Source: Candidatus Marispirochaeta associata (GTDB taxonomy: Bacteria > Spirochaetota > Spirochaetia > JC444 > Marispirochaetaceae). From it: DNA of 64,000 bases. Below, one piece after another: positions 17,249 to 26,126 of this stretch. Location of the stretch: assembly GCA_001749745.1 (NCBI GenBank), contig JWTM01000475.1, positions 124,001 to 188,000 of the forward strand, in the 5' to 3' direction. Below the pieces are notes generated by a model, which had not been told where the DNA came from, searched no databases, and saw only the letters and a list, made by a program, of their open reading frames with translations. The position numbers and the translations under genes were made by a program. Position 1 is the stretch's first letter. Each line of letters starts with the position of its first letter.

Positions 17249-18218
17249 GATAGTAGTAACGGTTTCGCTTCTACCGCTCCTGTTTACCTGTACTACCGCA
17301 CCCCGGCTCGCCGACTCCGTCGCCCTGCCCCCGGTAGACAGCGAGAGCCGCATCGCCGAGATCCCCGCCGACCCCGTCGCCGGCTACAACTGCGAGTTCT
17401 ACCTGCTGATACCGCCGGGACTCCAGGCTGGCGACACGCCCCGCCTGCTCATTGAGCCGAACAACACCGGTACCGTCGACGACCGCCACCGGGTCCACGC
17501 CGAGAAGGCGCGACGCATGATTACCGGCGGCTACCCCCGGCGACTGGCCGAGGAGCTGGGCCTCCCGCTCTTGGTTCCCACCTTCGATCGCCCGGAGACC
17601 GGCTGGCGCCGCTACACCCACGCCCTGGACCGGGACACGATGCAGATTACCGAAGGAGAACTGGCCCGGATCGATCTGCAGCTCATCGCCATGATCGATC
17701 GAGCGCGGGAACTGCTGGCCGCCGAAGGAGTCTCAGTCGAGCGCCGGGTGCTGATGAACGGCTTCTCCGCCTCGGGGAACTTCGCCAACCGCTTCGCCGC
17801 CCTTCATCCCGAACGGGTGCGGGCCGTCGCCGCGGGCGGGGTCAACGGCATGCCGATTATTCCGCTGGCGGAGCTTGAGGAGCGGGAACTGATCTACCAG
17901 GTGGGCATCGCCGATCTCGAAGATCTGACCGGGCGCCCCTTCGACCTCAAAGCCTACCGCGCCGTCGACCAGTTTATCTACATGGGTGCCGAGGACGAGA
18001 ACGATACCCTCCCCTACGACGACGCCTACAACCAGCCGGAGAGGGAGCTGACTATCGCGGTTTTAGGAGAATCAATGCGGGAGCGCTGGAAGCGGTCGCA
18101 AGCAGTTTATCAGGAGCTGGGATTATCGGTGCGCTTCAAAACCTATGCAGGCGTGGGGCATAGGATTAACGATGAGATCTTCAGGGATCTGGTGGCGTTT
18201 TTCCAAACCAATCTCTGA
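17241..18218 (+). CDS. lipoprotein alpha/beta-hydrolase
   Basis: 325 residues. The N-terminus is a lipoprotein signal peptide with lipobox Leu-Phe-Thr-Cys (Cys at about residue 17). A nucleophile elbow Gly-Phe-Ser-Ala-Ser-Gly lies near residue 175 (LMNGFSASGNFANRFAALHP), an acidic candidate in YMGAEDENDTLPYDDAY near 250, and a catalytic-His candidate in YAGVGHRINDEIF near residue 305. This is the pattern of alpha/beta-hydrolases of the esterase/polyhydroxybutyrate-depolymerase type. It would act on the outside of the inner membrane or on the outer membrane. It overlaps the acetyltransferase by eight bases. Confidence 0.75.
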   Translation: MNKIVVTVSLLPLLFTCTTAPRLADSVALPPVDSESRIAEIPADPVAGYNCEFYLLIPPGLQAGDTPRLLIEPNNTGTVDDRHRVHAEKARRMITGGYPRRLAEELGLPLLVPTFDRPETGWRRYTHALDRDTMQITEGELARIDLQLIAMIDRARELLAAEGVSVERRVLMNGFSASGNFANRFAALHPERVRAVAAGGVNGMPIIPLAELEERELIYQVGIADLEDLTGRPFDLKAYRAVDQFIYMGAEDENDTLPYDDAYNQPERELTIAVLGESMRERWKRSQAVYQELGLSVRFKTYAGVGHRINDEIFRDLVAFFQTNL

Positions 18219-18239
18219 GGGGGGAAGCGAGACAGGCTG

Positions 18240-18276
18240 TTTATACGTATACTCCAGACTAATATATACGTATAAA
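18240..18276. repeat. inverted repeat between convergent genes
   Basis: A perfect 12-base inverted repeat TTTATACGTATA (18240-18251) and its complement (18265-18276) are separated by 13 bases. The core TATACGTATA is itself palindromic, so it is present twice. The right arm lies in the last codons of the META-domain gene. The stem is A/T-rich with no U-tract, so it is more like a protein-binding pair than a classical terminator. Confidence 0.6.
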
Positions 18277-18684
18277 GCGGGCGATCAGGCCGCCGTCCTT
18301 GTCCAGCAGCCTCAACTCCTTTCCCTCGATGCGGAAGCTTGCCGTCCTCTCCAGGGCCAGGAAATAGAGATACTCCTCATCCGCCTCGGGACAGTAACGC
18401 CGGGTCGAAGCGACGGGACCCAGACTCAGGTCGCCGGTTTCCTCGACCGTGTACTTACCAAAATAGGGATTACAGCCGGCGAAGCCGTTGAACTGGCCAT
18501 CCGTCAGTCCGAACTGGATAAACGGCGCTTCATCCACCGTCTGGAAGGGAGCGGTCTGTCCATCGAACTCTGCCAGCAGCCATTTTTCCCCCTCCAGGAC
18601 AGGGGTGGCGCCTCTATCAGCGAAATGGACACAAGCGGTGATGATCAACGGCAGAATGGCCGCCATCAGGATTAGTCGTTTCAT
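18259..18684 (-). CDS. META-domain (HslJ-like) lipoprotein
   Basis: 141 residues. A lipoprotein signal peptide ends in Ile-Thr-Ala-Cys (Cys18). A META/HslJ domain follows with the family signatures W-L-L-x-x-F near 36, FNGFAGCNPYFGKYTV near 70, and STRRYCPEADEEYLYFLALE near 95, the latter two carrying a Cys pair. META-domain lipoproteins are envelope proteins linked to heat-shock or novobiocin tolerance in Escherichia coli. The ATG has no ribosome-binding site but lies six bases after a -10-like box. Convergent with the hydrolase gene. Confidence 0.85.
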   Translation of the reverse strand: MKRLILMAAILPLIITACVHFADRGATPVLEGEKWLLAEFDGQTAPFQTVDEAPFIQFGLTDGQFNGFAGCNPYFGKYTVEETGDLSLGPVASTRRYCPEADEEYLYFLALERTASFRIEGKELRLLDKDGGLIARFIRIY

Positions 18685-18690
18685 ACGTGT

Positions 18691-18720
18691 AGCCTACAAT
18701 CAAGTATCTTAGCCGATCAA
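18691..18720 (-). promoter_or_regulatory. putative leaderless promoter of the META-domain gene
   Basis: On the minus strand TTGATC and TAGGCT are 18 bases apart, with six bases from the -10 to the ATG at 18684. No Shine-Dalgarno is present. Confidence 0.4.
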
Positions 18721-18826
18721 GAAGGATCGGAAGCACCACTCACTGCGAAAACATACCAAACAGTACATAGTAATGTTTATTAGAAAGCCTAAATTTGAAT
18801 CATACCGTCCTGCAAGGTAAGGATCG

Positions 18827-19492
18827 ATGATTAAGAAAGCCCTAATATTCTGCCTGTTACCGCTCTCTCTACCCGCTTTATCACTGGATCTCTATCATGA
18901 GATTTCCGCCGGCTATCACGGCGACCTCGGCGTGAGTATGGCCCTGCGCCTGGAAAATCCGACGCCGGAGTTTCCCTTCTTTGCCCAGCTTCGGGGCGGT
19001 TATATCTACCAGTACGATCCGGGAAACGCGACCGAAGCCCGTAAGATTTTTATTAACGACAACTCCGGAGGAAATATCGAGAAATACGGCGAATCCTATC
19101 TCGTCGGAATCGATCTGGGATGGAAATGGAAGGAGTTGGAAAACTATTCGATAGAGTTTCTCCTCTCCGGATTATGGAACTACTACAGCGCCCATTATGC
19201 CTTCATCGGCAACAACGAAGCCTTTTCCGTTACCTCTTCGCCCTTCGGAATCGGTGCCGGAGCTTCACTACGTATTCCGCTGAGCAATACGGAAAGCTTT
19301 ATTATGCTCAAAGGGGGCGCGGAGTACTTTTTCAAAAGCCGCCTGGACGCCCACGGAACCTACTTCTACAGCCCCGACGGCGACGACGACCGCCCCCGGA
19401 ACAACTACACCTATGAGGATGCCGACGCCGCGGTCAATCAGCCGGAGTTGAGGGCCTATCTCCAGTTGGGGATCCTCTATCCGATCGGTTGA
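18827..19492 (+). CDS. exported beta-barrel-like outer-membrane protein
   Basis: 221 residues. A cleavable signal peptide (MIKKALIFCLLPLSLPALS) is followed by alternating hydrophobic/polar strands rich in Tyr, Gly and Phe. It ends with a hydrophobic beta strand of the kind that closes outer-membrane barrels (YLQLGILYPIG). Eight-strand OmpA/OmpW-sized barrels have this length. I do not recognise the exact family. A reasonable ribosome-binding site (AAGGTAAGGA) precedes the ATG. Confidence 0.65.
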   Translation: MIKKALIFCLLPLSLPALSLDLYHEISAGYHGDLGVSMALRLENPTPEFPFFAQLRGGYIYQYDPGNATEARKIFINDNSGGNIEKYGESYLVGIDLGWKWKELENYSIEFLLSGLWNYYSAHYAFIGNNEAFSVTSSPFGIGAGASLRIPLSNTESFIMLKGGAEYFFKSRLDAHGTYFYSPDGDDDRPRNNYTYEDADAAVNQPELRAYLQLGILYPIG

Positions 19493-19505
19493 GGTAAACC
19501 CGGAG

Positions 19506-19534
19506 TTGCCCGCTCACTCTTTCTGCAGTACAAT
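19506..19534 (+). promoter_or_regulatory. promoter of the sensor-kinase/response-regulator pair
   Basis: TTGCCC, a 17-base spacer and TACAAT at 19529-19534. The ATG at 19547 is 12 bases past the -10, so the untranslated leader would be only about six bases. Confidence 0.45.
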
Positions 19535-19546
19535 CTCCTACCCGAT

Positions 19547-21004
19547 ATGCTTGGCACACATCAACGAACCACTTCTCTCAGGATAAGTCTTTACACAAGC
19601 TTTGTGTTTCTCTTCCTCTATGTTCTGTTGGTAATCAGCGCCTCTATCCTGATTAACCTCTCCATTCAGAAGCGGTTCATCGCCATGGCGGAACGAAACG
19701 ATCGTTTCGCCTCGATACTTACCACCCAGACCGAGCTGCAGGAATCCTTTCAGGAGGCGCTGCGGGCGACCGACGCCGCCGACCGAGAGCGCTGGTTCGC
19801 GGTTAACCGCCGAATGGAAGAGCTCCTGCACGAGATTTCCGAGAAAGGAGGTCTCACCCGCTCAGGGAATACCCATCTTCGAGTGATCGGGAATATGTAT
19901 CGGTATCAGCTTAAGAGCGGCGGCCAACTGATATTCACTGAAGATTTGACGCCGATGGATTATGAGGAGATCTCATTCTTAACTCAGCTTCTCGGACAAA
20001 TGAACCAGGAATCCCAGCAGCTGGCCATAACCGAATACCGGGCCAATATGGATCAGTTCGCCGCCTACTTCGACCGCTTCAAGCGTCAGGAGAGCGTCGC
20101 CATGATCGCCTTGGCGCTCTTCGTCCTCGTTTTCGGCTTCTTGGCTATCCGTAGTATCAATCGGGTGCTCGCCAGCGCCAATGAACTCATTCAGGCCACT
20201 ACCTCCTTCGACAAGGGCACAATCGACGAAGAGGATTTTCCACCCACCGGGATTCGTGAACTGGACTCGATCGCGTCCTCCTTTAACTCAATGAAGCATG
20301 AGATTCATCGCTATATCGACGAATTAAAGGAGAAATCAGAATTAGAGATGGAGCTTCAGAAGGAACATCTCCAGAATGAACAGATGGACCGCCGCTTAAA
20401 GCAAGCTCAGCTTGATTTTCTCCGTAGCCAGATTAACCCCCACTTCCTCTTCAACACCCTCAACATCATCGGTAAATCATCGGTTCTCCAGGATACGACT
20501 AAGAGCCTGGAGCTGATCGAAGCCATATCCCTGATAATGCGCTATACCTTGGAGCACTCCGAGGATCTGGTTTCTTTGGATGAAGAACTTGAAATCATCC
20601 GCGCCTATCTCTTTATTTAACAAGCACGCTTTACCTCACGTCTAGAGTATGAGATTCGGGTCGATCCCGAGGCGGGCCGAGCCCAAATCCCGCCGGTTAT
20701 CCTGCAACCCTTAATTGAAAACAGCATCAAGTACGGCCTTGAAAACAATCGTGAGGCGCTGACTATCGAGGTCTCGGCCCAGACTACGGCAGGCGGAATC
20801 ATAATCCTAGTTCGGGATAACGGACATACCGACGGCGATTCAAAGCGGGCCCCCCTTCCGGGAATGGGAATAGGTCTGAATAATCTAAGACGGCGTTTGG
20901 AATTGCGCTACGGACGTAACGATTTAATCGATCTCCACTACCAGGAAGAGCGAGGGATGGAGGTCACGATCCATCTTCCCGTGCCGACGGAGTCGGCGGA
21001 ATGA
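19547..21004 (+). pseudogene. LytS/YesM-type sensor histidine kinase interrupted by one in-frame TAA
   Basis: Frame 19547-21004 encodes a complete kinase of 485 codons with a single TAA at 20618-20620. Codons 1-357 give two membrane helices (about 15-38 and 183-205), an extracytoplasmic sensor, a HAMP-like linker, a coiled coil and the His-kinase box with the phospho-His (INPHFLFNTLNIIGK). After the TAA the same frame runs on with QARF, the N-box ENSIKYGLEN, VRDNGHTDGDS and GMGIGLNNLRRRL, all intact. The stop falls where related kinases often have Gln (Tyr-Leu-x-Ile-Gln), so a CAA-to-TAA change would explain it. Without the ATPase part the short product cannot autophosphorylate. The full frame ends four bases into the response-regulator gene. 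Recent nonsense mutation, sequencing error or readthrough cannot be told apart here. Confidence 0.8.
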
Positions 21005-21714
21005 GGTCGGTATTCATTGTCGAGGATGAACAGATTGAACGGGAGGCGTTGATCAAACTGATCCGTGAGCGCTACGGCGACCGTCTCGGCATCTGCGGCT
21101 TCGCCGACCGGGGCGACACCGCCTTGGACCGCATTTGCGAGTTGAATCCGGATATTGTACTCCTGGATATCCATATCCCAGGATTCTCCGGACTCGAAAC
21201 AGCCCGACGGATGAGAGAGGAGGGCATCCAAGCCTCGATTGTGATCATCACCGCCTACTCCCGCTTTGAGTATGCCCAGGAGGCGATAAAATTAGGAGCG
21301 ATCGACTACATCGTGAAGCCCTACTCCCTGCGGACCCTGGACCAGACCATAGAGAAGGTCTTGAGCGCGTGCGATGAGCGTCTTCCGGAAGATTCCGCGC
21401 CCCAGACCCCGGTGGAGAAAGCGAAAAACTACATTGAATCCAATTTCTCCGGGGAGCTCAACCTAGACGAGATCGCCCGCATCGCCGGAATGAGCAAGTA
21501 TCATCTCTCCCGGAGCTTCCGAGCGGAAACGGGCTACGGGGTCAAGGAGTACCAGAACCGCTGCCGGATCGTACAAGCTGAGCGGCTGATTCAGGACGGT
21601 CTGAACGTCTCCGAGGCCGGGTTCGCCGTTGGCTTTGCCGATCCCAACTATTTTAGTCGGATCGTCAAGAAATACACCGGTCGTTCCCCGAGTAGCATGA
21701 AAAAGCGCAATTAA
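21001..21714 (+). CDS. YesN-type response regulator with AraC DNA-binding domain
   Basis: 237 residues. The receiver domain (1-120) has Glu8/Asp9 (FIVEDEQ), phospho-acceptor Asp56 (DIVLLDIHIPG), a Thr in VIITAYSRFEYA and Lys in YIVKPYS. An AraC-type double helix-turn-helix (about 135-237) shows NLDEIARIAGMSKYHLSRSF and the C-terminal signature GFADPNYFSRIVKKYTGRSPS. It is the cognate regulator of the upstream kinase, whose stop overlaps its ATG. It most likely activates the TRAP/sulfatase locus starting 84 bases downstream, a common layout for YesMN-type pairs. Confidence 0.93.
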   Translation: MRSVFIVEDEQIEREALIKLIRERYGDRLGICGFADRGDTALDRICELNPDIVLLDIHIPGFSGLETARRMREEGIQASIVIITAYSRFEYAQEAIKLGAIDYIVKPYSLRTLDQTIEKVLSACDERLPEDSAPQTPVEKAKNYIESNFSGELNLDEIARIAGMSKYHLSRSFRAETGYGVKEYQNRCRIVQAERLIQDGLNVSEAGFAVGFADPNYFSRIVKKYTGRSPSSMKKRN

Positions 21715-21797
21715 GTCCAGATTTCCCGCAATTTCGTCGATTCCGCTCTCCGAAAAGCGGGCTCATACTAACAGTACACTATTCCAAGGAGGAACAG

Positions 21798-22808
21798 ATG
21801 AAAAAAATTTTAATCCTATCTGTCCTGGTACTGTTCGCTATTACCCTGACCTGGTCCGCCGGTCAAGAAGAGGCCGCAACGGCTACGGATGAGCCCACCG
21901 TTCTACGGGTCGGCTTAGCCCACTCCAAGGGTCATCCCCTGGTCGACGCCTGGGAGGATTTCGCATCCATCCTCAACGAGAAAAGCGACGGTCGCTATGA
22001 GGTCGAGTTCTTCCTCAACAGTCAGCTCGGCGACAAGAAAACCCACATGACCATGCTTCAGACCGGCTCTCTCGATATGTGGATGATCATGGGCGGATTT
22101 ATCAGCGATTACGGTGCCGAACTGGTGGAGGTTATGATGCTCCCCTACCTCTTCGACAATGTGGAACACGCACGGGCGGTACACCAGAGCCCGATTGGTC
22201 AGAAGGTCCTGGACGACATCCAGGCCAGCGGCGCCAAGGTCGTCGGTATCGGCATGTTTCAAGAGGCCTCCCGCAATTTTTTCTTTACCGACCGGGAGGT
22301 TACCAGCATCGACGACATGAAGAACCTCAAGATCCGTGCCCAGGCGGGATCGATCTATGAAGCTCTGCTCGAGTCCTTCGGCGGATCCGTCGTTCCGGTA
22401 GCCTTCTCCGAGCTCTACTCTGCCCTGCAGACAGGAGTCGTAGACGGCGCCGAACAGCCATACTCCGGTTACTTCAGCAAGAAGTTCTACGAAGTAGCGC
22501 CCTACTATCTACTCGACGGCCACGAGACCAGCCCCAACTACGTCCTTTTCTCCGAATTGAGCTGGAACTCAATCCCCGGGGCGGACAAGGCGCTTATCAA
22601 GGATAGCATGGCCGAGGCGATCGAGAATTTTAATGCCGTCTCTGAGTCGGTGGATGAGAAGATTATCGCCGAGATGAAGGCCGAAGGAGTAATATTCCTC
22701 GAGCCCGACAATATCGACGAGTGGAAGAACGCCGCCGCGCCCCTCTATGAAGAGTTTGCTCCCGGCTACGGCGATCTTATCGAACAGATTAAGAACACAT
22801 CCTACTAG
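21798..22808 (+). CDS. dctP: TRAP transporter solute-binding protein, DctP family
   Basis: 336 residues. A signal peptide (residues 1-21) precedes a DctP fold. Family features include the binding Arg in NLKIRAQAGSIY near 183 and the PVAFSELYSALQTGVVDGAEQP stretch near 205-226, which contacts the ligand carboxylate. The protein captures a substrate, usually an organic acid, in the periplasm and delivers it to the DctQM membrane subunits encoded next. A strong ribosome-binding site (AAGGAGGAACAG) is present. A stable hairpin follows the stop codon. Confidence 0.93.
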   Translation: MKKILILSVLVLFAITLTWSAGQEEAATATDEPTVLRVGLAHSKGHPLVDAWEDFASILNEKSDGRYEVEFFLNSQLGDKKTHMTMLQTGSLDMWMIMGGFISDYGAELVEVMMLPYLFDNVEHARAVHQSPIGQKVLDDIQASGAKVVGIGMFQEASRNFFFTDREVTSIDDMKNLKIRAQAGSIYEALLESFGGSVVPVAFSELYSALQTGVVDGAEQPYSGYFSKKFYEVAPYYLLDGHETSPNYVLFSELSWNSIPGADKALIKDSMAEAIENFNAVSESVDEKIIAEMKAEGVIFLEPDNIDEWKNAAAPLYEEFAPGYGDLIEQIKNTSY

Positions 22809-22818
22809 AATAAGTATC

Positions 22819-22841
22819 CCCCGGGATTCTCTCCCGGGGGG
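22819..22841 (+). terminator. stable hairpin between dctP and dctQ
   Basis: An 8-base perfect stem CCCCCGGG (22819-22826) pairs with its complement (22834-22841) across a 7-base loop. It lies 11 bases after the dctP stop and 35 before the dctQ ATG. The T-tract is weak, so it more likely protects the dctP message or partly attenuates than terminates fully. Confidence 0.6.
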
Positions 22842-22876
22842 CCTACTATTTTCTGATTCCTGGAGAGTCAACGACT

Positions 22877-23365
22877 ATGAGCACATCCCGTCCGCTTTCG
22901 CTCCTCGATACAGTACTCGACGGACTATATCTCACCATCGAGATAATCTGCAAATTAATGCTCCTCGCTATGGTTATTATCATCTCTTATACCGTATTCG
23001 GACGCTTCGTTCTGAATCGCACCCCGACCTGGGGAGAAGAGCTCAGCATCTTCTGCATGGTGTGGCTGGCGGTCCTGGGATCGGCCCTGGCGGTCCGTAA
23101 CGGTATCCATATCCGCATGACGATTATCGACTATCTTATCCCCGAAGCGTTAAAGGTCTGGGTCCATCGGGCGGCCTATCTGGTCATCCTTTTTGTGGGA
23201 TTTACCTTTCTTTTTGCCGGCAGCGCCCTCTTCGAACTGGATAAGGGCTCGATTATCGGCGCCCTCGGTTTCAGCCGAAAATGGCTGGCCCTGGCTCTGC
23301 CGGTGGGCGGTGCAGCGCAAATCCTGATGGTAATCGCCCGCTTCCGACGAGGAGGCTGGGCATGA
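22877..23365 (+). CDS. dctQ: TRAP transporter small membrane subunit, DctQ family
   Basis: 162 residues with four membrane helices, the standard DctQ layout. The family-typical segment near residue 50-75 reads FVLNRTPTWGEELSIFCMVW. With DctM it forms the sodium-driven importer fed by the DctP protein. Its stop codon overlaps the DctM start (ATGA). Confidence 0.92.
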   Translation: MSTSRPLSLLDTVLDGLYLTIEIICKLMLLAMVIIISYTVFGRFVLNRTPTWGEELSIFCMVWLAVLGSALAVRNGIHIRMTIIDYLIPEALKVWVHRAAYLVILFVGFTFLFAGSALFELDKGSIIGALGFSRKWLALALPVGGAAQILMVIARFRRGGWA

Positions 23366-24651
23366 ACGGAATGGCTATCGCAATTCTGCTGGTAAGCTTT
23401 TTCGGTTTGATCTTCGTCGGCGCCCATGTCGCCTTCGCCATGATCACCGCGGCGATCCTCACCACCCTCTATCTCGGCTTTCCGCTACTGTTGGTTGCTC
23501 AGAATATTATCGACGGCATCAACGGATTCGCCTTTCTGGCGATCCCCTTCTTCATATTGGCGGGACAGATCATGTCCCACGGGGGAATTTCTGAAAGGCT
23601 GGTCAAGCTCTCAAACGCCCTGGTCGGCTGGATGCGGGGCGGACTGGCGATGGTCAACATCCTGGCCAGCATGTTCTTCGGCGGCATCTCCGGCTCGGCC
23701 ACGGCGGACACCGCCTCCCTCGGCTCGATCCTGATTCCGATGATGAAGAAGAACGGCTACGACGGGGATTTCTCTACCACCGTAACCATGGCCAGTTCAG
23801 TTCAGGGGCTCCTGGTTCCGCCCAGTCATAATATGGTGATCTTCGCCCTTGCCGCGGGCGGCGTCTCTATCGGGAGACTCTTTCTGGGCGGGCTCGTTCC
23901 GGGAATCGTGCTCGGTATAGCCTTGATGATCTTCAGCCTCTTCATCTCCATGGTGCGAAAGTATCCCAAAGGCGACAGTTTCAGACTCCTTACCCTGCTT
24001 ACGACCCTCAAGGATTCGATCCTAGGATTGGGCACGGTTCTCATAGTCGTTATCGGAGTGGTTACCGGGGTGTTTACCGCCACAGAATCGGCGGCCATCG
24101 CGGTGGTCTACGCCTTTATAGTCACCTTCTTCATCTACCGCGAGATTCCGCTCAAGGCCTTCTGGACTATTCTAGGGGATACGATGCGAACCCTCTCGAT
24201 GGTGATGATCCTGATCGCCGCCGCGGGGGCCTTCGGCTGGTGCATCGCCTTCCTCAAGGTACCGACCATGCTGGCCTCGGCGATTCTGGGATTCACCTCC
24301 AGCAAGGTAGTCGCCCTGCTGATAATCAACGCCCTGCTCCTGATCCTGGGAACGATGATGGGGATGGCCTCGATTATCGTTATTATGACCCCGATTCTGC
24401 TTCCCATCGTGATGCAGCTGGGGATGGATCCGGTCCAGTTCGGCGCGGTGATGATCCTCAACTGCGGTATCGGGCTCTTGACACCTCCCGTCGGCGGCGT
24501 GCTCTTCGTCGGGAGCGCCGTATCGGGGATCAAGGTGGAGCGCCTGAGCCGGGCGATGCTGCCGTTCTACGCGGTGATGCTCGCGGTCCTGATGAGCATC
24601 ACCTTTATCCCGCAGATCACCATGTTTCTACCGAATCTGTTGATGCCCTGA
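23362..24651 (+). CDS. dctM: TRAP transporter large membrane subunit, DctM family
   Basis: 429 residues from the ATG at 23362. The open frame extends upstream into dctQ, but this ATG overlaps the dctQ stop in the usual ATGA arrangement. About 12 hydrophobic helices and the DctM repeats are seen, for example LAIPFFILAGQIMSHGGI, FFGGISGSATADTASLGSIL and GLLTPPVGGVLFV. The protein is the sodium-coupled transport channel of the TRAP system. Length and motifs are normal. Confidence 0.94.
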   Translation: MNGMAIAILLVSFFGLIFVGAHVAFAMITAAILTTLYLGFPLLLVAQNIIDGINGFAFLAIPFFILAGQIMSHGGISERLVKLSNALVGWMRGGLAMVNILASMFFGGISGSATADTASLGSILIPMMKKNGYDGDFSTTVTMASSVQGLLVPPSHNMVIFALAAGGVSIGRLFLGGLVPGIVLGIALMIFSLFISMVRKYPKGDSFRLLTLLTTLKDSILGLGTVLIVVIGVVTGVFTATESAAIAVVYAFIVTFFIYREIPLKAFWTILGDTMRTLSMVMILIAAAGAFGWCIAFLKVPTMLASAILGFTSSKVVALLIINALLLILGTMMGMASIIVIMTPILLPIVMQLGMDPVQFGAVMILNCGIGLLTPPVGGVLFVGSAVSGIKVERLSRAMLPFYAVMLAVLMSITFIPQITMFLPNLLMP

Positions 24652-24672
24652 CACAGTCAAAGGAGTATACCC

Positions 24673-26103
24673 ATGTCCCTTGAATCGATGCCCAACATAC
24701 TCTTCCTCATGACCGACGAACACCGCTTCGACGTGGCGGGCTTCGCCGGCGACCCGGTGGTACGCACCCCAAATCTCGACCGCCTGGCGGCGCGGGGTGT
24801 CGGGTTCACCAACGCCTATACCCCCTCGCCGGTCTGCGTCCCCGGCCGGCAGTGCATCATGGCCGGGAAACTCCCAATCAGCTGCGGCTTCTCAGGTTGG
24901 GACGACCTGGAGCCCGGGACGCTGACGATCCCCCGCCACTTCTCGCGCCACGCCTACTACACCGCCGCCTGCGGAAAGCTGCACCACGAAGGGACCGACC
25001 AGATGCAGGGCTGGATACACCGCATCGGCGACGAGATGAAGATGAGCCCCCGCTACATCGAGAATAAGAACCAGGACTATTTCGACCGCTACGCCCGCCC
25101 TTTCGGGGATTTCAAATGGTCGGACACCCAGGAGATCAGGCGGGCCGGTCCGGGAAATGCCTTCCACGTCAAGATGGACGAATACAGCGTGAAGGGCGCC
25201 GAAAACTTCATCGAAAACTATTTTCTAAGCCCCTATTACGACCGCGAAAAGGGCAACCACCAGCCGCTGATGCTGAAGGTGAGCCTCTTGCAGCCCCACT
25301 ATCCCTACTTCTGCGACGAGGAGCTCTTCAAGTACTACCTGAATCGGGTCGAGCCCTTCACGGAGGAGGAGCTCTTCGACCATCCGTTCCTGGCGGAGCG
25401 CGCGCAGATTCCAGGCCGCAACATCACGCCCCGAGAGCTGCGCCGGGCGACCGCCGCCTACTACGCGATGGTGGAGACCGCCGACCGCCACTTCGGCCGG
25501 GTGCTTCAGGCCCTGGAGGATGCGGGGCAGAACCTCGACGAGTGGATTATCCTCTACACCTCCGACCACGGCGAGATGCTTGGGCAGCACGGGGTATGGG
25601 AGAAGCAGAAGTTCTTCGAAGCCAGCGTACGCGTACCGCTCTTGATGAGTTGGCCTGCACAATGGCCGAAGGGAAAGAAGATCGACCGCAACGTCAACCT
25701 GACCGACCTCTTTTCCACCCTCTGCGACGCCGTCGAGCTGGAGACGCCGGACGGACTTGATTCCCGCTCCATGGTGCCGCTGATCGAAGCCGAAGACCCG
25801 AGCTCGGTCGAATGGGAGAACGAGGTCGTCTCCATGTTCTCGAAGGCCCGACAACCTCTGCTGCCTGAGGAGCGGGAAGCCTGGATGAGGAAGGCGATCG
25901 TCGATGAGGGGGGATTCAATCTGATGATCAAGCGGGATGCACTCAAGTACCAGTTCTACGGCTCCGACCTGCCGGAGGTTCTCTTCGATCTGGAAGTCGA
26001 TCCCGGCGAAACACGGAATCTGATCGACCGGCCTGAGTACACCGAGGCGCTTCGAGCCTTTCGTTCCCGCGGCAGAGAGCTCGGATTTGCGATTCCGGAA
26101 TAA
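24673..26103 (+). CDS. formylglycine-dependent sulfatase
   Basis: 476 residues of the alkaline-phosphatase superfamily, arylsulfatase type. The N-terminal metal site is FLMTDEHRFD, with Asp15. The sulfatase signature is Cys55-Val-Pro-Gly-Arg59, where Cys is converted to formylglycine by FGE or an anaerobic sulfatase-maturating enzyme. A second metal site SDHGEMLGQHG lies near 298. No signal peptide is seen, so it is cytoplasmic and would desulfate a substrate after import. It lies 21 bases after dctM with an AAGGAG ribosome-binding site, which ties it to the TRAP locus. Phosphonate monoester hydrolases share this fold and cannot be excluded. Confidence 0.88.
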   Translation: MSLESMPNILFLMTDEHRFDVAGFAGDPVVRTPNLDRLAARGVGFTNAYTPSPVCVPGRQCIMAGKLPISCGFSGWDDLEPGTLTIPRHFSRHAYYTAACGKLHHEGTDQMQGWIHRIGDEMKMSPRYIENKNQDYFDRYARPFGDFKWSDTQEIRRAGPGNAFHVKMDEYSVKGAENFIENYFLSPYYDREKGNHQPLMLKVSLLQPHYPYFCDEELFKYYLNRVEPFTEEELFDHPFLAERAQIPGRNITPRELRRATAAYYAMVETADRHFGRVLQALEDAGQNLDEWIILYTSDHGEMLGQHGVWEKQKFFEASVRVPLLMSWPAQWPKGKKIDRNVNLTDLFSTLCDAVELETPDGLDSRSMVPLIEAEDPSSVEWENEVVSMFSKARQPLLPEEREAWMRKAIVDEGGFNLMIKRDALKYQFYGSDLPEVLFDLEVDPGETRNLIDRPEYTEALRAFRSRGRELGFAIPE

Positions 26104-26126
26104 ACCGTAGTAGTATCAGGACAGCT

